Positions 1 through 8,149 of a stretch of 32,561 nt of DNA are shown here, in pieces. Under the pieces are notes generated by a model that ran no database searches, was not told the DNA's origin, and worked only from the letters and a program-made list of their open reading frames with translations. Source of the DNA: CAIVSN01 sp036171455 (GTDB lineage Bacteria > Patescibacteriota > Gracilibacteria > BD1-5 > UBA2023); the NCBI GenBank assembly GCA_036171455.1, contig JAVHRB010000067.1:1-32561 (forward strand), given 5' to 3'. Each line of letters starts with the position of its first letter. Position 1 is the first letter of the stretch. The position numbers and the translations under genes were made by a program.

Positions 1-75
1 TATTTGGTGCATGGGATATTTCCATTTATGCACAAAATGTATTCTACTAGCTACGGAATCCCAATGAATTTCAAC

Positions 76-103
76 TTGAATTTCCTCTTTTTTTTCATAT
101 TAT
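76..103 (+). promoter_or_regulatory. candidate sigma70-type promoter for nusA
   Basis: TTGAAT at 76-81 is followed after 16 bp by TATTAT at 98-103 (shifting by one base gives ATTATA with 17 bp). It lies upstream of the first gene and would give a leader of roughly 55 nt. It was recognised by eye only. The rest of 1-167 contains no supported gene. Confidence 0.4.
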
Positions 104-167
104 ACCCCCGTCTAGAAAGAATTTGGCCCGTACAGATTCTTTTTTTTATCTCATACTACCTATTATT

Positions 168-1277
168 ATGATCGATCTCAAAAAAATCGAAAGCGCCATC
201 AATCAGATTGGTGCCGAAAAGAAAATCTCCAAAGAAAAGCTCCTGGATATCATTGAGGCGGCCATTACCATTGCCTACAAAAAAGATTTCGGAAACAAAG
301 ATTCCGAAGTGAATGTCAAAATCGACCTCGCTGCTGGAACTATCGAACTCAGCGTTGAGAAAACTATTGTGGAAACCGTAGAAAACCCAGAAACAGAAAT
401 TGCCCTCTCTGATCTCGGGGAAGATTCTGGATTTGAACTTGGAGAAAGTGTGGAAATCGATGTAACCGACGAAGTAATGAATTCCGAAGGCTTCTGACGA
501 ATTGCTTCCCAAGCTGCACGACAGGTTATTATTCAAAAAATCCAAGAAACAGAAAAGGAGAAAATCTACAATCTCTTCCGAGATAAAGAAGGAGATCTTG
601 TGAGTCTCCGCATCGAACTTGTCGAGAAAAACCGTGTTATTTTTGATTACAATGGCAACCAAGTAGTGCTTCCAAAATCCGAACAGAATTCCAAGGACCG
701 ATATGTACCAGGAGCCCGAATGTATCTCTACGTTGCCAAAGTCGAAGCCGATGGACTGATGGGACCCCGTGTCACGCTTACGCGAAAGGACAAGGAACTC
801 GTAAACAAACTCTTCGAGATGAACGTTCCGGAACTCGAGGACGGAACCGTAGAAATCGTGGCGCTTACTCGAGTGGCGGGAGTCAAAACCAAACTCGTAG
901 TCGCTACCGAATACGATGAAGTCGATCCAGCAGGTTCCCTCATAGGACCAAAGGGAGTTCGGGTTCGTGCGGTAGTCGACGAGCTTTTCGGAGAAAAGAT
1001 CGACATTATCAACTATACTCCTGACATGCGAGATCTTGCCAAGGCGGCACTCGTTCCGGGAGAAGTCCACAACATTACCATCGACGAAGCGACCAAGACG
1101 ATTACTGCCATGGTTACCAGCGAAGAAAAACCGAAAGTCCTGGGAAAGGGCGGAGTGAATATCAATCTTGCCTCTGATCTCCTCGGGTACAAAATTATCC
1201 TAGAACTCGACGATCCTGTGGTTACTACTACTTATGAAACAGTTTCCGAAACACTCGGAGAAGCTACTGCGGAGTAA
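168..1277 (+). CDS. nusA: transcription termination/antitermination factor NusA
   Basis: NusA binds RNA polymerase and nascent RNA and modulates pausing, termination and antitermination. The 369-residue product has the family order: an N-terminal polymerase-binding domain (about residues 1-125), an S1 domain (about 145-210), then two KH domains with their glycine loops, 'IGPKGVRVR' and 'LGKGGVNIN'. There is no long acidic C-terminal extension. The ATG at 168 begins 'MIDLKKIESAI', the normal NusA start; a TTG at 123 would add an unsupported leader. Codon 110 (495-497) is TGA and falls on the conserved glycine of 'EGFGRIASQAARQVI'. Read as a stop it would cut the gene before S1, so this gene alone strongly argues for UGA=Gly. 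rplI follows after 25 nt. Confidence 0.96.
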
Positions 1278-1302
1278 AAATTATCCCTAAATCATCCGAA
1301 CT

Positions 1303-1770
1303 ATGGCTGGAGAAAAAATCCTCGTAAAACTTCTCAAACGCCTTGCCGGCATCGGCAAGGAATGAGAAATCGTGTCTGTAAGCCATTCTCAGGCCAAGAA
1401 TTACCTTATTCCAAAAGGCTTTGCTATGGAGGTTAACAAACAGGTGCTGGTACAGGAAGAAATCGACAAAAAGAAAAAATCCATTAACCGGATTACCAAT
1501 ATCGAGGAACGCCAAAAACTCGCGGCAGCTTTACATATGAAAGAAATTGCTTTTACCCTTCGCGGGCATGGCGATAAAATATTCGGCGGTATCAGTGAAC
1601 ATGAAATTATCGAAGCTATAAAAAAGGACTTCCAGATTGATCTCGAGAAAAAAAATATCCTCCTCCCCGAAGGTCACCATATCAAAAAAGCAGGACGTAC
1701 TGATATTAAAATCCATATTTCCGAGGATACCTACATTCGAATGACGGTAGAAGTCCGGGTATGAGCATAA
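1303..1770 (+). CDS. rplI: 50S ribosomal protein bL9
   Basis: Large-subunit protein bL9, 155 residues, near the usual length. The N-terminal rRNA-binding domain shows the family signature 'LAGIGKEGEIVSVSHSQAKN' followed by 'YLIPKGFA'. The glycine of 'GKEGEIV' is a TGA codon (1363-1365). The central helix ('QEEIDKKKKSINRITNIEER') and a C-terminal domain follow. A second TGA at 1762-1764 comes two codons before the true stop TAA (1768-1770), so the product ends '-VRVGA'. In the standard code that TGA would be the stop and would form an ATGA overlap with ruvX, which looks like a relic of an ancestral UGA stop. No Shine-Dalgarno sequence precedes the ATG. Confidence 0.93.
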
Positions 1771-2147
1771 TCGGCATCGATCACGGCACCAAACGGTGCG
1801 GTATTGCCATAGAAATTGCTGGGGTTGCGCTTCCGAAAGACATCGTGCCTACCTGACTCGTACTTCATACACTCCATAAACTCGTGGTGGAATACGATAC
1901 TCACCTAATAGTTATCGGAAAAGCTCCCCATCTCGATGGAAAACGGAGCAAGCAACAGGGGCTCCAAGAAAATTTTGTCTCACTATTGGAACGGGAATTC
2001 CCAAAATGCCAGATTGTCATGAGTTCCGAGGGGTTCAGTTCCAAACAGGCCCGATACGAGCTGGAAGCCGCGGGACTATCATCGGACGGGCATATCGATG
2101 ACCAGGCTGCGGCCATAATACTACAAGACTATCTCGATAAAAATTAG
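1761..2147 (+). CDS. ruvX: putative pre-16S rRNA nuclease / Holliday junction resolvase, YqgF (RuvX) family
   Basis: RNase H-fold nuclease of the YqgF family, implicated in 16S rRNA 5' maturation and formerly called a Holliday resolvase. The 128-residue product opens with 'MSIIGIDHGTKRCGIA', carrying the first metal-binding Asp. It continues with 'VIGKAPHLDGKRSKQQ', the equivalent of the family 'VGLP..dG' loop, and has the C-terminal acidic motif 'DDQAAAIIL'. TGA at 1854-1856 is read as Gly. The ATG overlaps the last ten bases of rplI, which indicates translational coupling. The stop is TAG, and the next in-frame ATG (uppS) begins two bases later. Confidence 0.85.
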
Positions 2148-2149
2148 CT

Positions 2150-3088
2150 ATGAATACTTCTTCAAAGGTTCCAGAACCTCATGGGAACGATGAAATCCGA
2201 CGCTGATTTTGAGCACCGAAGCGAGACGTGCATTCGCACGTTGAGTGAGGAACGGAAAATATGACGAGGAGTTCATATTTAAATAAGGTTCAAGAACCTC
2301 ATGGTAACGATGAAATCCGACGCTGATTTTGAGCACCGCCGTGAACCGTACCCACGTACGGTGAACCAGGAGCGGAAAAATCAGCAAGGAGTTCGCGTTC
2401 CCATGAGGTTCCCACGCATATCTGATTTATCATGGACGGCAACCGCCGTTGGGCCACTGCCAAAAACCTAGCCAAACACCTCTGACATCACCGCGGTGCC
2501 GAAACTACCGAGGAAATCGTGGAACTTTGCGTGAAAAACAACATCGAAATCGTTAGTTTTTGGGCTTTGGCCAAAAAGAATATTTTGGAAAGAAGTAATC
2601 AGGAACTCAGTTATCTTTATGATCTGTTCGAAGAGTTCCTCGAAAAAATCGAGACGAGTTGTGTAAAAAACCAAATCCGATTCGAAATGGTAGGTGATAT
2701 GGATTTATTACCGAAAACCCTACTGAATTCTCTGCAGAAACTCAAAAAAAATACCAATTCGTTCGAGAAAATGATACTCATTCTCGCTATCGGATATGGA
2801 TGACAGGATGAAATCGTTCGAGCCGCCAAACGGGCTATCCGAGCTGGAGTCGATCCGGATACCCTTGATGAAAAATCCTTTCTCCAGTTCCTCGATACTG
2901 GTGCGTTTCCCCCACCGGATCTCATTGTTCGAACAGGCGGGGACGTACGACACTCGGGTTACTTCCTCTATCAGGCAGAATACTCTGAATACTATTTTAC
3001 GGACACGCTCTGGCCGGATTTCGGAGAAACCGAATTTTATACCTCGCTGCATTCCCTCAAAAATGCCAAACGGAATTTTGGAAAATAA
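2150..3088 (+). CDS. uppS: isoprenyl (undecaprenyl) diphosphate synthase carrying an 80-codon repeat insertion near its N terminus
   Basis: A cis-prenyltransferase that condenses isopentenyl diphosphate units onto farnesyl diphosphate to make the lipid carrier for cell-wall glycans. Family motifs are 'HIGFIMDGNRRWA' (catalytic Asp, diphosphate-binding Arg), 'HLGHHRGAET', and near the end 'IVRTGGDVRHSGYFLYQAEY' then 'SEYYFTDTLWPDF'. TGA codons at 2423, 2483 and 2801 encode conserved glycines. The homology runs upstream of the ATG at 2432, so that ATG is not the original start. Under code 25 the frame is open back to ATG 2150, just after ruvX. It begins 'MNTSSKVP', crosses two tandem repeat elements (2173-2412), and resumes 'PTHIGFIMDG'. 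Removing the 240 bp restores a normal N terminus. Full length is 312 residues against about 230-250 for the family. Translation might instead start at ATG 2261 or 2432. Confidence 0.88.
2166..2285 (+). repeat. interspersed nested-palindrome element, copy 1 (tandem with copy 2)
   Basis: The conserved left strand around ATGAAATCCGA starts at 2190, and the conserved GGAGTTC strand lies 78 nt downstream at 2268. The central hairpin is ACGTGC-ATTC-GCACGT. The left 53 bp are nearly identical to those of copy 2 (2286 onward), offset by 120 bp. The right arm no longer pairs with the left outer arm, so this copy is partly degraded or is half of a duplication. It lies inside the uppS reading frame. Confidence 0.85.
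2286..2412 (+). repeat. interspersed nested-palindrome element, copy 2
   Basis: The best preserved nested copy. The outer stem GAACCTCATGG (2294-2304) pairs perfectly with CCATGAGGTTC (2401-2411). The middle stem GCTGATTTT (2322-2330) pairs with AAAATCAGC (2377-2385). The central hairpin ACCGTAC (2345-2351) pairs with GTACGGT (2356-2362) across the loop CCAC. The heptamer AGGTTCC occurs at 2166-2172 and 2406-2412, flanking copies 1 and 2 as direct repeats inside uppS. Confidence 0.92.
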
Positions 3089-3125
3089 ATATACTCGTAA
3101 GCAAAATTATATTTTTTAATACGGC

Positions 3126-3584
3126 ATGGCCATTTTCTCCTCTATCGCACAAAATAAAAAAGCTCTCTTTGATTATGAAGTCCTGGAGACTTTTGAGGCG
3201 GGAATTATTCTGAACGGCGCGGAAGTCAAAAGCGTTCGGGCGGGCGGGGTGAATCTCAAAGGTTCACATGTGTCACTCACGAGTGGTCGACCAATCCTGC
3301 TCGCGGCGCATATCAGTCCCTATAAATGAGAAACTAAAGGGCTTCACCATCTGCCAACCCGAGACCGGGAACTCCTTCTCAAACGAAGGGATATACTCCG
3401 ACTCACGCTCAAGGTTAAAGAAAAATGACTTACGCTCGTTCCAACGGAATTTTATTTCAAAGGCACCCTCATTAAGGTAAAAGTCGCACTGGCACGGGGT
3501 CGTGCTGAACATGACAAGCGGAATGTTCTCAAAAACCGCGTTCTTGAGAAAGAAGCCCGGGTTGCCATGCGGGTCCATGTCTAA
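3126..3584 (+). CDS. smpB: SsrA (tmRNA)-binding protein SmpB
   Basis: Binds tmRNA and delivers it to stalled ribosomes for trans-translation. The 152-residue product has the usual length and the whole family pattern: 'KKALFDYEVLETFEAGIIL', 'GAEVKSVRAGGVNLKGSHV', 'KEKGLTLVPTEFYFKG', 'KVKVALARGRAEHDKR', and a basic tail. TGA at 3327-3329 and 3426-3428 encode glycines; the second is the conserved glycine of 'EKGLTLVP'. It lies 37 nt after uppS on the same strand, probably in the same transcription unit. The stop is TAA, and a degenerate repeat element starts about 14 nt later. Confidence 0.95.
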
Positions 3585-3597
3585 TGTAAAACTTTGG

Positions 3598-3706
3598 GAA
3601 ATGCAAACACCTCATCAAATTTTCCATTCCCCACTCAATGTATAACGGTACATTTCACTTCGGTACTCAAATGTAACTTCGGATTTCATCGTTTTTTCGA
3701 GAATCC
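3598..3706 (-). repeat. interspersed nested-palindrome element, copy 3 (degenerate, inverted)
   Basis: Read on the minus strand it shows AACGATGAAATCCGAAG, then a short hairpin AATGTA-ccgtta-TACATT, then GGAAAATTTGATGAGGTGTT. The spacing from ATG to the GGxGTT strand is again 78 nt. It is the most diverged copy, and its outer stem is not obvious. It starts just after the smpB stop and runs into the region upstream of the rsmF-like gene. Confidence 0.75.
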
Positions 3707-3734
3707 AAAAATATTCACTCACCAACTCACTTTC

Positions 3735-5096
3735 GTGTCCATCAATCCTACGTTCCTCGAATACTTCAAAAACGAATTTTTCAGCAAGGACGCTACCGGA
3801 TTCGAAGCGTTTCAAAAGAGCCTCCTCCGACCGCTCAAAAAAACCCTTCGAATCAATACGAACAAACAGGATATCGGCAATTTTATCAAAAACAAAGAAT
3901 CAGTCGGCTGGAAATTCGGTCCGACGCCAAACGGCCACGTATTCCATGTGGATCGCGACAATACTACCATTGCACTCGGGTCCAATCCGGAACACCTTCG
4001 AGGGGATTATTACATTCAGGAACTCTCGGCCTCGATGTCAGTCTGGCTGCTCGCGGACGGGGAAATCCACCCGGAACCCCACCATATTCTCGAAATAGCA
4101 TCCAGCCCGGGAGGCAAAACGACGCAGATTGCGGAACATTACCCCAATGCCTTTGTTTTTGCCAACGAGTTCAATAAGGAACGGATCGTTCCGCTCCTCG
4201 AAAATATTGAACGAATGGGACTGCTGAATATCGCAGTCACTAACATGAACGGCGTACAGTTCCGGAATCTACCGGAACATTTCGATCTCGTTTTGCTCGA
4301 CGCCCCCTGTTCCGGCGAAGGTATCGGCTACAAGGCAGCAGAAAGCCTCAAATATTGGAATATCAAAAATGTCCGGACGATTGCCAGATTACAAAAAAAG
4401 CTACTTCTCGCTGGTCTAACAGCACTCAAACCAGGTGGAACCTTGGTATATTCCACCTGTACGCTCAATCGTATGGAAAATGAAGAAGTTCTCGAGGAGG
4501 CAAAAAAAACTTTTGGGAATGATATTGAAATCGTATTCTCCAAACGGTTTTGGCCACATACCGAAATAGCCGGAGGATTTTTTGTTGCGAAAATCACAAA
4601 ATCGCAACTATCAAAACCATCCGATGCAACCAATACTGGTTTTCGACCGAATACGGATATATCGGTACTCTCCGATCGAGGACTAACTACCGTAGAACAG
4701 GCTCTGAAAAATCTCGGAACCCAATTGCCAGAAGATGCTCGACTCTACCGGTATAAAAACGATATTCTCCTTATACGAGCCACGAGTAGCCTAGCTACGC
4801 TCCTCGAAAAAATGTATTTTATTCGTTTCGGTATGAGAATTGGCCGAATAGAGGGGAATAATTTTGAACCACTAGCGCCGCTCGGAGTTCATTTCGTACA
4901 TGAAAATCTCAAACGGATCGAATTAACCCCAGGAATGCAACGGGATTTTTTGAGAGGATTACCCGTCACCATGTCAGACGATATGCAAGACTATGGATTC
5001 GTGCAGGTATGTTGGAATCATGTTCCACTCGGTTTCGGGGACTTGCGTCATGGGGTTTTGAAGTCGCAGTTGCCGAAATATATGTTCTGGAGGTAA
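3735..5096 (+). CDS. rRNA cytosine-C5 methyltransferase, NOL1/NOP2/Sun family (RsmF-like)
   Basis: Transfers methyl from SAM to C5 of a cytosine in rRNA. It has an N-terminal 'NPTFLEYF...LRPLKKTLRINT' region, the SAM motif 'ILEIASSPGGKTTQIA', the catalytic motif 'DAPCSGEG', and 'YSTCTLNRMENEE' with the second cysteine. A C-terminal PUA-like part ends 'GVLKSQLPKYMFWR', as in RsmF rather than RsmB. It is 453 residues from the GTG at 3735. The frame is also open upstream through repeat copy 3 to a TTG at 3594, so the start is uncertain. I chose GTG because the family homology begins there and the upstream residues are repeat-derived. There is no in-frame TGA. The exact target base cannot be read from the sequence. 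Confidence 0.88.
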   Translation: MSINPTFLEYFKNEFFSKDATGFEAFQKSLLRPLKKTLRINTNKQDIGNFIKNKESVGWKFGPTPNGHVFHVDRDNTTIALGSNPEHLRGDYYIQELSASMSVWLLADGEIHPEPHHILEIASSPGGKTTQIAEHYPNAFVFANEFNKERIVPLLENIERMGLLNIAVTNMNGVQFRNLPEHFDLVLLDAPCSGEGIGYKAAESLKYWNIKNVRTIARLQKKLLLAGLTALKPGGTLVYSTCTLNRMENEEVLEEAKKTFGNDIEIVFSKRFWPHTEIAGGFFVAKITKSQLSKPSDATNTGFRPNTDISVLSDRGLTTVEQALKNLGTQLPEDARLYRYKNDILLIRATSSLATLLEKMYFIRFGMRIGRIEGNNFEPLAPLGVHFVHENLKRIELTPGMQRDFLRGLPVTMSDDMQDYGFVQVCWNHVPLGFGDLRHGVLKSQLPKYMFWR

Positions 5097-5175
5097 ATCG
5101 TTAAAATTAGGATAATTTAAGATTCTGAAACTGAATGAAATTTACCGAAATGAACATGCTTTTCATCATGAAGCC

Positions 5176-5198
5176 TCAGAAGTAATATTCTGATTTTT
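5176..5198 (+). terminator. possible weak intrinsic terminator after the rsmF-like gene
   Basis: TCAGAA-gtaata-TTCTGA followed directly by TTTTT. The stem is only 6 bp with low GC, but the layout and position (80 nt after the stop) fit an intrinsic terminator. Confidence 0.4.
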
Positions 5199-5203
5199 AT
5201 ACG

Positions 5204-5230
5204 TTTTTGAACACATAATTTGTTCAAAAA
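5204..5230. repeat. perfect 10-bp inverted repeat
   Basis: TTTTTGAACA (5204-5213) and TGTTCAAAAA (5221-5230) are perfectly complementary across a 7-nt loop. It could be a second terminator or an operator-like site. No further copy was noticed in the window. Confidence 0.55.
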
Positions 5231-5437
5231 ATCCGATTTTTCTTACTTTTTTCTCAAACTATCAAACAGTACCAGAGAAAACCTCTTGACAATTTTATAT
5301 TACAAGAAGTGCTTAAGATTGCGGTTTATTTCAAATCAAATCGTATATCTAGTGGTTCAAACACTCTGTGAAACACAAGAAAATATTGGAATTCATCAAA
5401 AGACCATAGCATATATAGTAACATTTCTTATATCGCT

Positions 5438-7138
5438 ATGTTACAACCATTCACGCCTCTCACTACGAAGAATTTCGTAGCAGACTCCCCTAGGGTCTAT
5501 GAAGAATTTTACCAAACGCATTCACTCGTTGGTTCGGGAAAATTCTCTATCCCCCTCAACCCCATACTCGAAACCGATCAAACCAGAGACAATATCGTCG
5601 CTCGGCAGAAAATCAATCTCCAATGCCTGATAGGATTTCGGCTCGCTGGCCATCCTGGCACCGTCAACCTTGGAACCGCAAAGCTCTTCACGTTCGAATC
5701 CCAAGATTTTGAGTCCATTGAACTCTCACATCTCATCGACAACGCCGAAGAGCTTTTATTATACCTCAGAGGGTATCTGCATTCCGTAATAGAAACATCC
5801 GGTATTACTATTGATGTTTTATCGGAATCCCCTCGCGGGTATTCCCTCGGATTTTCTGGTACTTTCGCGGGAATCCTCGGGTACCTCATTCACTATGTCA
5901 AACATAATGGTAAATCCCCGCTTTCTCACGGATTTATGAACGAGGAACGAAGCGAAATCGCCGAAATCGGCAGAAATATTGAATCCATCCTCAAATCACC
6001 CGGAACCAACGGTCAGAATTCATATCAGACCTTGTATGCCGAAGCAGCTCCCAGTGTATTCGTATTCCGAAACGGGAGAAATGGAAAAGATCGCCAACTC
6101 AGAAAATTACCAGGTATAGAAAATAACCTGCGAGATACTTTGGAGTACGGAGTTATCTACTCTGGAATCCCTATGATTCCGCGGAAAACGGAACTCAAAG
6201 CCGGGCAGAGCGAGGCAAAAAATGGTTCTCTCTGGTGTGCGAACCAGCTCGGAATCCGATTGTCGAGTAAAAATTATTCAGATTCGCTCAAGCAGGTTTT
6301 GGCTTTGGAAAACGCACATTTTTTGTCTCAACTTGATACCCTATTTGACGTCCATAATGCTCCGGAAATTGGAGAATTTCTCAAATACGGCAATGAACTC
6401 GCTCATTCATTTGAAAAACTGGATGGAAAATCAGATTTTCTCGCTCATTTGTGGAAAATTCTCATATCACGGGAATTACTCGATATTCATGATATCGCTA
6501 TTCTCCCTCTCTATAGTACTTCGAACGGAGGTTCATATATCTGGTACGGACGACGAGGAGTCGCTCGAAAAAACCTCTATCTGGCCATGTGAGAAGCACA
6601 AAAACGATATCCGGAACTCAATATCGTATTCGACGGAGCCATCATTCCTCGTAATTTCAAAGCAGAAGTAAGTATCGAACAAGATACCATCCAAAAATAT
6701 ACCGCGAAGCATTCCATTGCGGAAGGTTACCTCTTTAAATCCATAGATTCCCGGGAAGTTCTCCAAAAATACGATTCAAACGGACTATCCAAAGGGCGGC
6801 TTCTCGTGGATCAAATCTCCAGAAAAATCTACATTGACGGAGAAAAAGTGAGTTCAAAAGAAATCTTATCACAGCAGCTCACCATCGATATTCTCGACAA
6901 ATTCATTAATACTGGGACGCGGGAAATATCCGCTTCAGACCTCCCAAGTTCGAGCTATACTCAGAGCAAAAGCGAGATGATGTCCAAAATCCTGAGTCCC
7001 TTGATGCGAACCGTAAATCGCCGACTCGGCAGTAATCTCCGAATGCAATGCCATGGATCAGCGGTAAATTTTATCATCCGGTTCGAAGAGGTGGATCTCG
7101 AAGTTTTTAGCATTCAAAAAATCGGAGGAAAACTGTAA
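5438..7138 (+). CDS. GHMP-kinase-like protein with C-terminal winged-helix (OmpR-type) domain
   Basis: 566 residues; not matched to a named family member. The first about 400 residues resemble a GHMP small-molecule kinase: an early 'GSGKFSIPL' strand, the Gly/Ser nucleotide loop 'ESPRGYSLGFSGTFAGILGY' near residue 130, 'YSGIPMIPRKTE', and a late 'STSNGGSYIWYG' in the place of the C-terminal glycine motif. From about residue 456, 'GRLLVDQISRKIYIDGEKV' through 'LSPLMRTVNRRLGSNLRMQ' follows the layout of an OmpR/PhoB effector domain (leading strands, helices, recognition helix, wing). TGA at 6590-6592 is read as Gly ('LAMGEAQ'). A strong terminator follows, so it is probably transcribed alone. 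Substrate, kinase activity and DNA binding are all inference. Confidence 0.55.
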
Positions 7139-7186
7139 AAGTTTCTCAAAATCCAGCTGGAAATACAGGAAATTTCCTAGTACAGT

Positions 7187-7220
7187 ATGACGGATGGAAA
7201 AACCATCCGTCATTTCGTTT
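7187..7220 (+). terminator. intrinsic terminator after the GHMP-kinase-like gene
   Basis: ATGACGGATGG (7187-7197), a loop of five A, then CCATCCGTCAT (7203-7213) form a perfect 11-bp stem, followed by TTCGTTTT. It lies about 50 nt after the TAA of the upstream gene. Confidence 0.75.
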
Positions 7221-7238
7221 TCAAACCCTTCCTTCACT

Positions 7239-8057
7239 ATGAATTACACACAAAAAAATATCGCTCAATATTATGAATCTACTGAACTTCAAACGAAACT
7301 CTCTCCCGAAATTACGATTACCATCCCAGAAAACAAACGAAAAGTATCTTCGCTCCTTGATCCCCGACTTGAAGCCATTCGTGAAAAACTCCATATCACC
7401 CCCAGTATTTCCGCAAATGAATTCCTCTCATTCATTGACCAGGGAAAGCCAGAATTACGAGGTCGGCTTTTTGGCGGAAAAATCGTTCTCGATCTCGGGG
7501 GAGGATTCGGCGGTCTCCCATGGCTGCTCAAATTTTATGCGAAACATATCACGGTTGTAGATCCAATATTTGCTGATGACCATGGTAAGGAACAGCTCGA
7601 TAGTGATCTCTTGAAAATAGCTGCGAGGATCGATTTCGTACAGGAACGACTCAAAACTCCCAACCTAGATGAATTCGTACACGGACTGCTCAAAAAAAAT
7701 GAATTGGAATCTGAAAAAATCTATGAAGAAACCAAACGTTGGAAAAGCTATAATCCAGAAACAGATCGAAATATTACTCGAAATTCCTCATTCGGAGAAA
7801 ATCTTGAAGGTATCGCCGATCATTCGCAGGATGTCATTTTTCTCAATCATGTTATTACCAAAGATACCGTTCGAATCCCCGAACTATTTGCAGAAATGGA
7901 ACGGGTACTTGCACCGAACGGACGACTATTCATAAGCAATGTAAACGACGCAGAAGAGCGGATAATTATTGATCAGATGCTTGATTTTACTACAGCAAAA
8001 TGGAATGCTACCATTCTGGAAGAAGGAAAATTTTTCATTGCGGAATTACGGAAATAA
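7239..8057 (+). CDS. class I SAM-dependent methyltransferase of unknown substrate
   Basis: 272 residues. The Rossmann SAM-binding motif is 'IVLDLGGGFGGLPWLLKF' (near residue 83), followed by an acidic strand end 'ITVVDPIF'. Further on come 'VIFLNHVITKD' and 'EMERVLAPNGRLFISNV', the usual post-I motifs of small-molecule or protein methyltransferases. The ATG at 7239 ('MNYTQKN') was preferred over the ATG at 7194, which sits inside the terminator stem. There is no in-frame TGA. It is followed by moxR, which has its own candidate promoter. No partner or substrate can be inferred. Confidence 0.75.
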   Translation: MNYTQKNIAQYYESTELQTKLSPEITITIPENKRKVSSLLDPRLEAIREKLHITPSISANEFLSFIDQGKPELRGRLFGGKIVLDLGGGFGGLPWLLKFYAKHITVVDPIFADDHGKEQLDSDLLKIAARIDFVQERLKTPNLDEFVHGLLKKNELESEKIYEETKRWKSYNPETDRNITRNSSFGENLEGIADHSQDVIFLNHVITKDTVRIPELFAEMERVLAPNGRLFISNVNDAEERIIIDQMLDFTTAKWNATILEEGKFFIAELRK

Positions 8058-8076
8058 TCTCAATTATACAAAACCT

Positions 8077-8104
8077 TTTGTTCGGGACGGACTTCCGATA
8101 TACT
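8077..8104 (+). promoter_or_regulatory. candidate promoter for moxR
   Basis: TTTGTT (8077-8082) with a 16-bp spacer to TATACT (8099-8104), 45 nt before the moxR TTG start. The -10 is good and the -35 weak. Confidence 0.35.
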
Positions 8105-8149
8105 TTACCATGATTCGGAACAAAGATACCTTTTCAGCCCTTCTAAAAC

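Larger units (their letters stand above)
5097..5437. other. 341-bp AT-rich intergenic region without a supported gene
   Basis: Lies between the rsmF-like gene and the GHMP-kinase-like gene. It contains two hairpins (listed separately) and a TTGACA at 5285-5290 that lacks a well-spaced -10. An 86-codon plus-strand frame crosses it but has no recognisable protein character and runs into the next gene in another frame. I see no tRNA or known RNA. Confidence 0.6.

Noticed and set aside
1..98. A minus-strand ORF starting at 98 with a Lys-rich N terminus
   Set aside because: It meets TAG after 15 codons, so no gene is supported.
156..1070. A 304-codon minus-strand ORF opposite nusA
   Set aside because: It is a shadow of nusA, which has clear S1 and KH domains. 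The minus frame has no recognisable protein character.
168..1277. UGA as selenocysteine, as tryptophan (code 4), or as pseudogene stops
   Set aside because: No SECIS-like need is apparent. The positions are conserved glycines, not Trp or Cys, and too many intact essential genes would have to be broken at once.
5220..5480. An 86-codon plus-strand ORF in the intergenic gap
   Set aside because: AT-rich with no motif; it overlaps the start of the GHMP-like gene in another frame and has no supporting start context.
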